DNA from: Aquiflexum gelatinilyticum
GTDB taxonomy: Bacteria; Bacteroidota; Bacteroidia; Cytophagales; Cyclobacteriaceae
Assembly: GCF_024741135.1 (NCBI RefSeq)
Contig: NZ_JANSUY010000003.1
Coordinates: 124,001 to 188,000 of the forward strand
Reading direction: 5' to 3'
DNA: 64,000 bases
Part shown: in pieces, positions 27,024-37,288 of the stretch
How the letters are laid out: each line of letters begins with the position of its first letter
Position numbering within the stretch: the first letter of the stretch is position 1
Translations under genes and position numbers: made by a program
Notes under the pieces: generated by a model
Told to the model about the DNA's origin: nothing
Database searches by the model: none
Seen by the model: the letters and a program-made list of their open reading frames with translations, nothing else

Positions 27024-28163
27024 ATGAAATACCTGCATCCCATTAATTACTTTCTTTTGTTTTTGCTCCTATTTTGGTCATGTTCAGCTCCAGAAAAGAA
27101 GGAAGCTAAAACTGAACTCGAGTTTGTGGTCACTGAAAAATTCAAAACTTTTCCATTGCCACCGGATATCGGGCATTTGGATTTGTATTTTCAGTCCATT
27201 GAGGACAAGTATTTTTTTCTATTCGATTACAAAACCAAGCAACTTTTGACCTATTCCATCCCTGAAAACCGCCTGCTCAAAACCATCAAGTTTGAAGAAG
27301 AGGGTCCTGCCGGTGTCGGGAACAATATTGCAGGTCTTTTTATCGAAAGCCCCGATGTGATTTACCTGACTGCGGGGATCAATACACTTTTCAAATTTGA
27401 CGGTGACGGAAACTTGCTCCAAAAAACACCGATCAATGTAGAGGGATTGGAAGAAAATGGAATCAGTTTATTCTCTAATATCTTCACCTTGGCGAAGGAC
27501 GGCTTTTACTTTCCTGCCTTTCCAATGGTATTTGCATGGACATCGGTGACTCCTAAGGAATTGACTGAAATCCCTAACCTCATTAGGTATGATACCCTTA
27601 GTAAAACATTTACACCGGTAAGTTACTTTCCTGAGGAATTTGTGGGAGATAATCTCAACAAGTCAATCTTTCCTTTGCTGTCTTTGGGGCCTGACGACAT
27701 GCCTGTGATCAACATGAATTTCAGGAATATTTACCGGTTAAAAGAGGGAGAAATTGTTTCATCGTTTGCAGGACATTCTGCTTTCCCTAACGATCCGCCG
27801 ATATCCAAATCTCCCAATATGTTTGAAGACATGCCCGAGATTATGAAAATCATAAACCATGTGGATATCTATACTGACCTTTTTTATTTCAAAAATCTGG
27901 AGCTGATGGTAAGGGTCGCAAAATTTGAGGATGTCCCTGAAAACGTGTTTGAAACAGGTTCTTTTTTGGCTTCAAAGTGGGGATTGGTTTTTTTGGATAA
28001 GGAATTCAACAAAGTCGGCGAAATGGAATTGGAACCGAATAGGTATAATGGGCAATACATTTTTGAAGACGAGGAGGGGATTTGGATTTGTACAGACCAT
28101 CCGGACAATCCTGCACTTTCTGAAGATTTTATAAGGTTTCAATTGATAGAGATAAAAAAATAA
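27024..28163 (+). CDS. DUF4221-like lipoprotein
   Basis: 379 residues. The lipobox FWSCSAP puts the acylated Cys at residue 20. The mature part is a beta-propeller-like series with repeated aromatic strands (HLDLYFQSIEDKYFFLFDYKT, LLTYSI, LFKFDGDGNLL). The overall pattern agrees with the DUF4221 lipoproteins that occur in many copies in Cyclobacteriaceae. The role is unknown; an envelope location is well supported. Confidence 0.75.
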   Translation: MKYLHPINYFLLFLLLFWSCSAPEKKEAKTELEFVVTEKFKTFPLPPDIGHLDLYFQSIEDKYFFLFDYKTKQLLTYSIPENRLLKTIKFEEEGPAGVGNNIAGLFIESPDVIYLTAGINTLFKFDGDGNLLQKTPINVEGLEENGISLFSNIFTLAKDGFYFPAFPMVFAWTSVTPKELTEIPNLIRYDTLSKTFTPVSYFPEEFVGDNLNKSIFPLLSLGPDDMPVINMNFRNIYRLKEGEIVSSFAGHSAFPNDPPISKSPNMFEDMPEIMKIINHVDIYTDLFYFKNLELMVRVAKFEDVPENVFETGSFLASKWGLVFLDKEFNKVGEMELEPNRYNGQYIFEDEEGIWICTDHPDNPALSEDFIRFQLIEIKK

Positions 28164-28190
28164 GGGACCTGTTTTTGCAGAATCCCTTTT
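28162..28190. terminator. Terminator-like hairpin between the DUF4221 gene and metX
   Basis: AAGGGA / TCCCTT arms plus an inner CTG/CAG give a stem-loop followed by T on the plus strand and by a T-run (TTATTTTTTTATC) on the minus strand. It overlaps the stop of the DUF4221 gene and can serve both convergent genes. Confidence 0.6.
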
Positions 28191-28212
28191 CATTCAAAAT
28201 CTATAAGTGCAA

Positions 28213-29268
28213 TTACCCATTATTCTCTAGGTAAAATCCCTTCAAAATATACTGCAACTGCCCATATTCGATTAGAAAAGCATCGTGGCCGTAGGGAGAT
28301 TGGATTTCTCTGTACGTCCCTTTGGGAACATGCCGTGATATGAATTGGGATTCTTCTTTGAGGAACAATAAATCCCGGTCTACGCCGATTGCCAACACTT
28401 TGGAAGGAATTTGTTGGAGTACTTTTTCCGTTCCTCCGCGTCCGCGTCCTAAGTCATGACTGTCCATAGCTTTGCTCAGCACCCAATAGGAAAATGCGTT
28501 GAACCTATTCCCGAGTTTTTGGCCCTGATACCTGAGGTAGGAGGAAATGCGGAAGTTGTCAAGTTTTTCTTCAGTATCGCTTTGCTTAAGGGCAAAATCC
28601 TCAGGATGTCTGTAAGAAAGCATCGCAATGGCCCTTGCGGCTTCCATCCCTTTTTTGCCTGCATCTGCATGGTTTTCTCCCCAGGTACAATCGGACTCGA
28701 TCGCCATTCTTTGGGTTTCATTGAAGCCTATGGTCCAGGGGGAAGTCTTCGCATTGGATGCAAGGATGATGGTGTTTTTGACCTGATGTTGAAGAAGGTA
28801 AGCCCACTCGATAGCTACCTGTCCACCTAGCGAACCTCCAATGACCGTATTGATGGTATTGATTCCAAGATATTCTCTGAGATGGTCAAGCGATCTCGCC
28901 ATATCTCTTGTGCTGAGGTTAGGGAAATCATAGTAGTAAGGTTTGCCTGTCAGGGGATTTTCTGAGAGGGGACTGCTCGAACCGTAGCAAGAACCCAGTA
29001 AGTTGGCGCAAACGATAAAATACTTGCTTGGGTCATAAAACTTATCTTCTCCGACCATCCCGTTCCACCATTCTTGGACTTTGGCATCTCCGGTGAGCGC
29101 ATGGATGACCCAGATGACATTGTCTTTTGCTGTGGTCAGACGTCCTTGGGTGGTATAAGCCAGTTGGAATCCGGGAAGAGACTCTCCGGACTCCAGGTCA
29201 AATACGTCCTCATGCGTGTACGTTTCTTGCGCCATATCAATAATCAGGTAGTTGCTTGCTACATTCAT
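28213..29268 (-). CDS. metX: Homoserine O-acetyltransferase
   Basis: 351 residues, alpha/beta hydrolase fold. Family marks are VIWVIHALTGDAKV, NLLGSCYGSSSP, and the nucleophile elbow VIGGSLGGQVA with Ser near residue 147. The closing SPYGHDAFLIE carries the catalytic His and a late Asp lies in IGVDRDLLF. It acetylates homoserine, the substrate for MetY encoded 45 bases upstream on the same strand. The two probably form one SAM-riboswitch-controlled transcript. The first Met gives the best agreement in length; one at residue 12 is also possible. Confidence 0.94.
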   Translation of the reverse strand: MNVASNYLIIDMAQETYTHEDVFDLESGESLPGFQLAYTTQGRLTTAKDNVIWVIHALTGDAKVQEWWNGMVGEDKFYDPSKYFIVCANLLGSCYGSSSPLSENPLTGKPYYYDFPNLSTRDMARSLDHLREYLGINTINTVIGGSLGGQVAIEWAYLLQHQVKNTIILASNAKTSPWTIGFNETQRMAIESDCTWGENHADAGKKGMEAARAIAMLSYRHPEDFALKQSDTEEKLDNFRISSYLRYQGQKLGNRFNAFSYWVLSKAMDSHDLGRGRGGTEKVLQQIPSKVLAIGVDRDLLFLKEESQFISRHVPKGTYREIQSPYGHDAFLIEYGQLQYILKGFYLENNG

Positions 29269-29313
29269 TACTTTACTATTGAAATTCTTCTCAGGCTACT
29301 TGGCCTGATATTT

Positions 29314-30624
<1,311 letters not shown>

Positions 30625-30799
30625 TTATGGTGTTATTAAAAATTTTAGATTTTGAAAGGATTAAATTTAAACCTTTTGGTTTGGTAAAAGAAAAAAATTA
30701 GTTCCGAATACGGAAAGGTGCGCAAAATTTCACCCAAAACTGATGGCGTGTATCTTAAAACGAAGGGATGTTTGAAAAGGAATTGATCCATAATGTTAA

Positions 30800-30909
30800 G
30801 AATTTATATTTCCAGGAAATAAATTTTACCTGGCAGGATTTGGCACCTTGGATTTTCCTGGTTGCCAGAGGGTCACAGAGCCTGTCTCTTACCTCTTCTT
30901 TATAAATCC
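30800..30909 (-). ncRNA. SAM-I riboswitch upstream of metY-metX
   Basis: On the minus strand the aptamer reads AGAGGTAAGAGACAGG-CTCTGTGA, CCTCTGGCAACC, then AAGGTGCCAAATCCTGCC and a CCAGG...CCTGG hairpin. The AGAG-ACAGG-CTCT-GTGA element, GGCAACC and AAGGTGC are the S-box core. The P1 stem pairs GGATTTATA (30909-30901) with TATAAATTC (30808-30800), nine pairs with one G-U, which fixes both ends. It should repress metY and metX when SAM is abundant. No clear terminator is seen in the 187 bases between the aptamer and metY. Confidence 0.88.
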
Positions 30910-30934
30910 CCACACAAAAAGTGAAAGGACAGTA

Positions 30935-30965
30935 CAAATTAATACGCCTCTGATGTCAATTGCAA
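30935..30965 (-). promoter_or_regulatory. Candidate promoter of the metY-metX riboswitch transcript
   Basis: On the minus strand TTG (30965-30963) is followed after 20 bases by TTAATTTG (30942-30935), one mismatch from TAnnTTTG. Transcription would start near 30928, about 20 bases before the aptamer. Confidence 0.4.
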
Positions 30966-30990
30966 AATATCTTGAAGATTATTTTGCAAT
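30959..30990. promoter_or_regulatory. Inverted repeat ATTGCAAAATA, possible operator
   Basis: A perfect 11-base inverted repeat (30959-30969 and 30980-30990) with a 10-base spacer. It overlaps the proposed -33 of the metY promoter and lies about 210 bases before the GIN-domain lipoprotein gene. It could be a repressor or activator site, or a weak AT-rich hairpin. Confidence 0.4.
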
Positions 30991-31202
30991 TAGTTTTTTT
31001 GGAAAAACTTCAAGCATTTTCATTTGCCCTAATTAAAATGGAATTAATTACCGTTTCTCAAATTTTTTTTGATTCCGAATAGGGGTGATTCCAAGTTGGT
31101 TTGTCTTAGATAAAAGAGAGAAATCAAAAATATGTTTCTATCTAAATACAATGACGCTGAATAGAAAAAACTAAATCAAACCAACAAATAAATTTAATTA
31201 TC

Positions 31203-32159
31203 ATGAATACTATTAAGTTGAAATCAAGATTTTATGTCATCGTTTTGGGGCTTTTTGCCCTTGGAAGTCTCAATTCCTGTTTGGACAACAACCTTTCTAC
31301 AGTTTCAGAAATCAACCAAGACTTCAGCGGCATCACTTCTGTAGAAGTAGACGGAGCTTTTTTGGAAGTTGAATACCAAGGGGAAACCGGAAAACAAGAT
31401 GTTTCATTGGATGCTTTACTTAGGTCCAACTCTGACAAGAGGCATGAAATAGTTTTCAATGTCATCGACGGCAGCAAACTTAAAATCGAAGTAAAAACAA
31501 ACAGTGGACTTTCTGGAAACCTCAGAACAGAAGGTTTTATCAGGTTGAAAGGACCAAAAGCGATGATTTTGGACCTCGAATCAGGTTCAGGAAAAGTAAG
31601 TGCAAAGGATGTGGTGAGTACTGAGACTAATTTACTTGTTGGATCGGGGGAAATCTTTGCCAAGAATATCAGTTCAACCTTAATTACCCTTAATTCTTCC
31701 TCCGGTAAAATATACGGGGAGGATATCACAGGTAAAGTGTCGGCTTTGGTTTCTTCAGGCAACCTTGAATTGTTGCGTATCGAGGGAAATATCGATGTGG
31801 AAGGTTCAAGTGGTCAAACAAAACTAATTGACATCAATGGGATGGTCAATGTTTCTGTCAGCTCAGGAAAAATTGAATTGTCAAAAGTAAAGGCTTTAGG
31901 AAAAGCTTCCTTGTCATCCGGTCAATTGTTTGCCACAGAGACAGGATTGGGTTCGGCAACTTCTCTTAAAGCCTCTTCAGGAAACATCTACATTCAATCT
32001 GTGAGTAATTTAAAAGATTTTAATTTCAACATCAGCTCAGGATGCGGTTTGGTCAGGGTAGGAGACAGTCTGACTTCAGGAAATCTTGTGATCAACAACG
32101 GATCACCCAATACCATCCGGGGTGAAGTGAGCTCAGGGAAAATTGAAATTGTGAATTAG
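31203..32159 (+). CDS. GIN-domain (DUF2807-like) lipoprotein
   Basis: 318 residues. The lipobox LGSLNSC puts the lipid Cys at residue 26. After a start typical of the GIN domain ([18 protein letters not shown]), the protein becomes a right-handed beta-solenoid-like series in which SSG or GSG recurs about every 20 residues ([41 protein letters not shown] and more). Such putative adhesin-head proteins sit on the cell surface or in the periplasm. Function unknown. Its 3' end overlaps that of the ybjQ-like gene by 4 bases. Confidence 0.8.
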   Translation: MNTIKLKSRFYVIVLGLFALGSLNSCLDNNLSTVSEINQDFSGITSVEVDGAFLEVEYQGETGKQDVSLDALLRSNSDKRHEIVFNVIDGSKLKIEVKTNSGLSGNLRTEGFIRLKGPKAMILDLESGSGKVSAKDVVSTETNLLVGSGEIFAKNISSTLITLNSSSGKIYGEDITGKVSALVSSGNLELLRIEGNIDVEGSSGQTKLIDINGMVNVSVSSGKIELSKVKALGKASLSSGQLFATETGLGSATSLKASSGNIYIQSVSNLKDFNFNISSGCGLVRVGDSLTSGNLVINNGSPNTIRGEVSSGKIEIVN

Positions 32160-32479
32160 AAGTTTTTCTCAATCTTGACTGCTGTGCCTGCAGCTGTTAC
32201 CATCAGCATTCCATCTCTGATAGTCTCATAATCCAAGTCGATCCCCACTATTGCGGTTGCGCCAAAAGCCCTTGCCTGCATTTCCATTTCGGACATGGCA
32301 GTGGCTTTTGCCTCCCGCAAAACCTGCTCATAGGCACCTGAACGGCCACCCACAATATCTGTTATACTTGCAAAAAAATCTTTGAAAACATTGGCACCTA
32401 TAATGGTTTCGCCTGAAACAATGCCGAGGTAAGCAGTAATTTTATATCCCTCTAGACTTGGTGTAGTACTTACTATCAT
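32156..32479 (-). CDS. YbjQ/UPF0145 heavy-metal-binding-domain protein
   Basis: 107 residues, the full family length. It has [20 protein letters not shown] at the start, [15 protein letters not shown] in the middle and [17 protein letters not shown] followed by AAGTAVKI at the end. The fold forms pentamers in solved structures; the biochemical role is unknown. Its stop overlaps that of the convergent GIN-domain gene. Confidence 0.9.
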   Translation of the reverse strand: MIVSTTPSLEGYKITAYLGIVSGETIIGANVFKDFFASITDIVGGRSGAYEQVLREAKATAMSEMEMQARAFGATAIVGIDLDYETIRDGMLMVTAAGTAVKIEKNF

Positions 32480-32550
32480 TTTTTTATGGTTTATGATTCA
32501 ACATTCTTACGGATTCCAAGACAATTGGATATCTCTATTTTCAGCAAGTT

Positions 32551-32588
32551 AACAAAAAAATAAACCGCAGCTTTTCGGGCTGCGGTTT
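32551..32588 (-). terminator. Rho-independent terminator of the amidohydrolase operon
   Basis: A perfect 10-base stem AAACCGCAGC / GCTGCGGTTT (32562-32588) with a 7-base loop, followed on the minus strand by ATTTTTTTG. It starts 15 bases behind the third amidohydrolase gene. Confidence 0.9.
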
Positions 32589-32602
32589 GATTTTGGATCA
32601 AA

Positions 32603-33904
32603 TCAATTTTCTTTTAGTCCTGGTGATCGCTGTAAAAACTCCTGATACAGCTTGATATGCCTGTTGCTCATCGGTACCCTGTAACCGTCTATGAATACAT
32701 GCCTGATTTGAGTTTTGGTTTCAAAAGGATCTCCCGTGGAAACAAACAGCGTGGCATCTTTTCCCTGCTCAATGGAACCCATTCGATCTGCAACGCCGAA
32801 TACCTCGGCGGCATTGATCGTAACAGCTTTTAAAGCCTCTTCTTTGCCCATTCCATAAGCAGCCGCAAAACCTGCATTAAAAGGTAGGTTTCTTGTGTTT
32901 TCGGCATCATTGGACCGGATGACCACTTTCACACCTGCTTTGGCCATTTTGCCTGGATTGGTATAGGCTGCATCAAAACGGTCAGAATTCCTCGTCGGGA
33001 TCGAAAGCATGGGCCCTGTGATCACTGGGATTTTGGAGGCAGCGATTTTGTCGGCAACTCTCCAACCTTCTGCAACACCGGTCAATATAGCCTTTACGTT
33101 TTTAGACTGGATCCACTCTATTGCTAAAGTGATGTCAGAGGCAGCATTTACTTCGACAAGTAAAGGCAATTCTCCTGCAATAACTTTTGCCAATTGCTCC
33201 ATTTCAGGATAGTAATCCAAAGTGGCATTGGCCTGCTTCAGCTGATGAAAAGTGACAGCCCTTTCCCAAATTTCATTGAGCGTTTTTTCAGCTTTTTCAG
33301 CATCTTTTTTGATGTCCTCATCACTCCTTCTATCCCAAGTACTGCGACGTGCAGAGGAAGGAAAATTCATGACAACACCTTTGAAGCCTGCATACATTTG
33401 ATCAGCAGTATAGCCATTGAGGTTTATAAGGGCTGCCGTTCCCGGGAATATTCCTCCTGAAGGGACGGCCAATGTGGTGGTGACACCGCTTACCCTTGTC
33501 ACCGGAATGGCTACAGAGTTTGGGTTTACTGCTACAATAGCCTGCATATTGGGTGTAACTTGACCAATTTCGGCATAATCCTGTGTTTCAGGCACAGAAT
33601 TAACCTCAACCAATCCAAGCCTGCTTCCCCCGTCAAACATTCCAGGATAGATATAATGTCCTGTGCAGTCTATGACTTCCGCATCTCCCGCCGGGATGTT
33701 TTTTCCGACGGCTTCTATTTTCCCATTGGAAATAAGGACACTTCCATTTTCAATATTTCCTTTCGTTACAGTGACAATGGTTGCGTTTTGCAGCAAAAAT
33801 CTGCCGTTTCTAGGCTTGATAAACTCTCCGTCAAATTGGGCTTGTGCCAAAAATGGGAGAACCAATAAAGCGACTGTAAATATGATTTGATTTATCTTCT
33901 TCAT
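32603..33904 (-). CDS. Secreted amidohydrolase-fold protein lacking metal ligands
   Basis: 433 residues from the ATG at 33904, which gives a clean signal peptide (MKKINQIIFTVALLVLPFLAQA). The amidohydrolase frame is clear: ATIVTVTKGNIENGSVLISNGK, YPGMFDGG, and the closing GSIEQGKDATLFVSTGDP. However the first-strand HxH is replaced (DGGSRLG), and the later histidines are VEVNAAS and TGVAEG where the sister protein has IHCHS and SHVNEG. Only the final Asp (RSNDAENT) remains. It therefore looks like a non-metal, probably non-catalytic, member. It is the last gene of the three-gene run. Confidence 0.85.
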   Translation of the reverse strand: MKKINQIIFTVALLVLPFLAQAQFDGEFIKPRNGRFLLQNATIVTVTKGNIENGSVLISNGKIEAVGKNIPAGDAEVIDCTGHYIYPGMFDGGSRLGLVEVNSVPETQDYAEIGQVTPNMQAIVAVNPNSVAIPVTRVSGVTTTLAVPSGGIFPGTAALINLNGYTADQMYAGFKGVVMNFPSSARRSTWDRRSDEDIKKDAEKAEKTLNEIWERAVTFHQLKQANATLDYYPEMEQLAKVIAGELPLLVEVNAASDITLAIEWIQSKNVKAILTGVAEGWRVADKIAASKIPVITGPMLSIPTRNSDRFDAAYTNPGKMAKAGVKVVIRSNDAENTRNLPFNAGFAAAYGMGKEEALKAVTINAAEVFGVADRMGSIEQGKDATLFVSTGDPFETKTQIRHVFIDGYRVPMSNRHIKLYQEFLQRSPGLKEN

Positions 33905-33935
33905 CTTCAGTATGTTTTGATCTTCCATTTAGATT

Positions 33936-35318
33936 TTAGTGTTCGTGGTCAAATAAGCTTCTACCAAAATTGGTAAAGAAGAAATCTACCCCATGCATAC
34001 ACTTATGATCATGTTCTTTAAGGAATATGGGTTCAATGGATTCTGTAGCAGATACTCTCAATCTCATGTCATTGGGATCCTCATTTATGTCAAAATATTT
34101 GACACCATCCACAAAAGTCATCTGAGGGATAGCATAAACTGAAAGTGGATGATCGTTGAAAATGACCAAATCAGCCTGTTTGCCTTCTTCGATGGAACCT
34201 ACCTTGTCCGCAATTCCAAGTTGTTTGGCAGGATTGATGGTGATCAGGGCCAAGGTTTGCTCGTCTGTCAATTCGCCATACCGTTGTGCTTTTCCTGCCT
34301 CATGGTACAGGTGACGGATCAATTCACCGGAATCTGAATTGATAGAAGTGATGACACCGTTTTGGGTCAATATAGCGGCATTGTATGCCGTGGAATAATA
34401 CACCTCAAACTTGTACGCCCACCAATCAGCAAAAACAGAAGCTCCCATTGTATAAGCTGCCAATTCTGGAGCTACCTTAAAGCCTTCATTGACGTGGGAG
34501 AAAACGATATTGGTAATACCAAACTCCCTACAGACATTGATCAGCATATAGATTTCATCCGCTCTGTAGGAGTGGCAGTGGATGATGATTTTGCCATCAA
34601 GGATCTCCGAAAGTGTTTGAAGCCTTTCACTGAATTTTGGAGGCACAGGGGTTGCTCCTTTTACTTTGAGTGCATTGTTGTAGTCTTCCCATGACTTTTT
34701 GTATTGTATCGCTTCGTTGAAGCCGTTTCTGATCACCGCTTCCACACCCATTCTTGATCTGGGCTGGATCCCGTTGCCTCTTCCGTGTACCCTTGTAGGG
34801 TTTTCCCCGAGTGCAAATTTAATTGTCCTTGCAGCATCTTTCATGATAAGGTCATCGGGATTGCCAGAACCATACCTGTGTTTGAGGGTAATGTTTTGTC
34901 CTCCGATGGCATTGGCAGAACCATGCATGGCGTGTGAAACCGTCACCCCGCCGGCGAGTGCACGGTACAAACCGATATCATATGGATCAATCACATCTGC
35001 CATCCTTACCTCTGAGGTAATGGGAGCCGTACCTTCATTTACCGCATCTAAAGCCACATGGGAATGGGCATCAATGATTCCCGGCATCAAATATTTTCCT
35101 TTTGCATCAATGGTGGTAATATTTGAGGAGGTAAGTCCCTTGCCGATTTTTTTGATTATGCCATTTTCTACTAGTACATCTGTGTCCTCTAAAGTCCCCT
35201 TAGTGACAGTAAGAACAGTGGCGTTTTTGATCAAAACAGATCCTTTTTGGGTCTGGGAATTAGCCGGATTCCAACCCATCACCATTGCAGCCGCTATGAT
35301 ATAAATTATCTTTTTCAT
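33936..35318 (-). CDS. Secreted amidohydrolase with intact metal site
   Basis: 460 residues. The signal peptide ends near NSQ at residue 22. The metal-binding set is complete: MPGIIDAHSHVALD near residue 82, IIHCHSYRADE, FSHVNEGFKV and INSDSGEL. The end GSIEEGKQADLVIFNDHPL is typical of imidazolonepropionase-like and prolidase-like amidohydrolases. The substrate is unknown; a periplasmic dipeptide or cyclic amide hydrolase is plausible. It is the middle gene, 19 bases after the first and about 30 before the third, so all three are probably expressed together. Confidence 0.9.
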   Translation of the reverse strand: MKKIIYIIAAAMVMGWNPANSQTQKGSVLIKNATVLTVTKGTLEDTDVLVENGIIKKIGKGLTSSNITTIDAKGKYLMPGIIDAHSHVALDAVNEGTAPITSEVRMADVIDPYDIGLYRALAGGVTVSHAMHGSANAIGGQNITLKHRYGSGNPDDLIMKDAARTIKFALGENPTRVHGRGNGIQPRSRMGVEAVIRNGFNEAIQYKKSWEDYNNALKVKGATPVPPKFSERLQTLSEILDGKIIIHCHSYRADEIYMLINVCREFGITNIVFSHVNEGFKVAPELAAYTMGASVFADWWAYKFEVYYSTAYNAAILTQNGVITSINSDSGELIRHLYHEAGKAQRYGELTDEQTLALITINPAKQLGIADKVGSIEEGKQADLVIFNDHPLSVYAIPQMTFVDGVKYFDINEDPNDMRLRVSATESIEPIFLKEHDHKCMHGVDFFFTNFGRSLFDHEH

Positions 35319-35337
35319 GATTTCTGGTGATTAGCTT

Positions 35338-37041
35338 TTAAAATGATTTAGGTTTTTTGGTAGCATTCATCGGAAAACTTCCATATTCTGAGAGTGACAG
35401 GTTGCCTGTTAGTCTATCCCCGTTTACTTCACCGCTTACATTTACAACCAAAGACATTCCTCCTGCCGCAACATCAAAAGAAAAAGACAAATTGCTGCCT
35501 GAAAGAGTAATATTTTTCATTTCGGAACTGGCTTTTCCACTACCACCTGGATTGTCGTACGTGATGGTTCCTTTGAAGGAGTCTCCTTCTTTTTTGATTT
35601 CCAAAGTGCCTGAAGAACTTCCTGCCGGAGTATCTGAGGTATATTCCCAAAATCCATCAATCGCCATAGCTCCATTATTGCCGTTCTTGTCGCCATTCCC
35701 GTTTTTCTTTGCTTTTACTTCGTAATCGAATATATAGCCGTCAGCTACCACATGCTTAATCTGTGTTTCTTCGTCCAACAACGGAGCCGTTAAAATGATC
35801 ATATTCGCCAGTTTGCCTTTTTCCAAAGTCCCTGCATATTTTTGGATGCCTAAGATGGTAGCTGTGTTGATAGTAAGTGCCGCCAAGGCAGCATTTTCTG
35901 ATAAGCCATTTTCTACCATCAGTCTAAGGTTTTTGAAAGTATCTCCGCTTTTCGATCCTGAAGATGTAAATCCAAAAGGTATTCCTGCTGACTCCAAGTA
36001 TGATGCCTGCTTCAATTGGCTTTGGTATGCCTCTTGAATTCTCTTGGTTCTAGCCTGCATTTCCTCAGACAATTCTTCCATCTTGGCTTTTGTTACCTTA
36101 TCATCAGGCAATTTGAGAGAGAGCAATACTTGGGCGTTTGAACTTTTGATTTCATTGATGACTTTTTCAAAATTTGAACCTCCCAATAAAACCAGCCTGA
36201 ATCCATTTTCTTTTTGCAAAGAAAGGGCTCTTCTGATTTCAATGTCATCGGATACTTCAAACAAAACCGGGATGTTTTTATCAACTACCGGATATAAAGC
36301 CTCATAGGTCTTGTTAATTTCAGGTCTGTTAAGTCCGGAATTGGAAGCAAAAAGTTTACTGTGTCTGGAAGCCAACTCTGTATTTTTGTACACATCCCTG
36401 AATTTTGCCATGACACCGAGTGGTGTTCCCGGGTAGACCCTTGAGCTTCCTCTTGCTCCTTGGAATTTTACTGATAAGGCAGAATTTTGTGATAAAATAT
36501 TGGTGGAGGATTGGTTTCCAAAAACTACTACGGCAGTCTTTCCTGAAATCATTCCACCATCGGGGATTAATTGTGCGATGGTGAAACCACTCTTTCTCCA
36601 ATCATTAATCTGGTTATTTTTGTTATCAAAAACGTCAATCACATTTCTCCAAGGAGTAATACCCGCCATTTCGTCAGGAGGATTGGCGGGATTGAAGTTT
36701 GCAGGTTTTTCGGGGTCTGCAAATTTTCCAACACCTGCACTACTTGCTCCGTCAATGAATCCCGGATAGATAAATAATGAGTCTGCCAATATTACCTGCG
36801 CCTCTTTTGGTATGGTGATGTTGGTGCCAATAGCCTCAATAAGTCCGTTTTTGATCAAAACCGTACTGTTTGGGATGGTTTTTCCGGGTGATGTTGTGAT
36901 TGTGGCATTCTTGAAGGCAATGGTTCCTGTTACTCTTTTTTCTCCGCTTGGATCGCTTTGCGCTTTGATATTTTGAAAGGAAAGAAAAAGAGCCAAAACC
37001 AATACATGTTTGAATACCTGAATCTTAGGGTTCATAATCAT
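35338..37041 (-). CDS. Secreted amidohydrolase-fold protein with extra C-terminal domain, metal ligands lost
   Basis: 567 residues. The signal peptide is cut after IKA at about residue 27. The start ATITTSPGKTIPNSTVLIKNG and YPGFIDGASSAGVG match amidohydrolases, but HxH is missing, and the later positions read LFEVSDD and LLGGSN instead of His-containing motifs. The end GTLEKGKLANMIILTAPL is family-typical. Residues about 450-567 form an extra beta-rich domain (GTLEIKKEGDSFKGTITYD) resembling lipocalin-like add-ons. It leads the three-gene run and is predicted to be catalytically silent. Confidence 0.85.
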   Translation of the reverse strand: MIMNPKIQVFKHVLVLALFLSFQNIKAQSDPSGEKRVTGTIAFKNATITTSPGKTIPNSTVLIKNGLIEAIGTNITIPKEAQVILADSLFIYPGFIDGASSAGVGKFADPEKPANFNPANPPDEMAGITPWRNVIDVFDNKNNQINDWRKSGFTIAQLIPDGGMISGKTAVVVFGNQSSTNILSQNSALSVKFQGARGSSRVYPGTPLGVMAKFRDVYKNTELASRHSKLFASNSGLNRPEINKTYEALYPVVDKNIPVLFEVSDDIEIRRALSLQKENGFRLVLLGGSNFEKVINEIKSSNAQVLLSLKLPDDKVTKAKMEELSEEMQARTKRIQEAYQSQLKQASYLESAGIPFGFTSSGSKSGDTFKNLRLMVENGLSENAALAALTINTATILGIQKYAGTLEKGKLANMIILTAPLLDEETQIKHVVADGYIFDYEVKAKKNGNGDKNGNNGAMAIDGFWEYTSDTPAGSSSGTLEIKKEGDSFKGTITYDNPGGSGKASSEMKNITLSGSNLSFSFDVAAGGMSLVVNVSGEVNGDRLTGNLSLSEYGSFPMNATKKPKSF

Positions 37042-37288
37042 ATTGTTTGCTTGAAATGATAGAATTGTTCAGTGAGTAAGCTAACAAAAGAAATTTTTTC
37101 AAAAAAAATTTATTTTTTTTAAAACCCATAAACGGTTAGGAACGGCAAATATTTTTTTATGTAATACATTTTAATCCTATTGTATTTTTTCATAGAATTT
37201 TTTCAATTTTTCGAGAGTTTCAAGGCTTGTTTTTTTATTTTTTTTACTTCTATATTTAAATCTCTTATCACCCAAAAGATTGAAAAAA
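37042..37288. other. Divergent intergenic region with AT-rich promoter of the polysaccharide cluster
   Basis: 247 bases between the amidohydrolase operon (minus) and the response regulator (plus), very rich in A and T. The candidate promoter of the plus-strand cluster is listed separately. No RNA gene is recognised. Confidence 0.4.
37227..37258 (+). promoter_or_regulatory. Candidate promoter of the response regulator / glycosyltransferase cluster
   Basis: TTG at 37227-37229, a 21-base T-rich spacer, then TATATTTA at 37251-37258, one mismatch from TAnnTTTG. Transcription would begin about 25 bases before the response regulator start. Confidence 0.45.

Noticed and set aside
29269-29313. Hairpin TCAGGC / GCCTGA between metY and metX as terminator
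   Set aside because: Six pairs only and no T-run after it on the coding strand; more likely neutral, so metY-metX remain one transcript.
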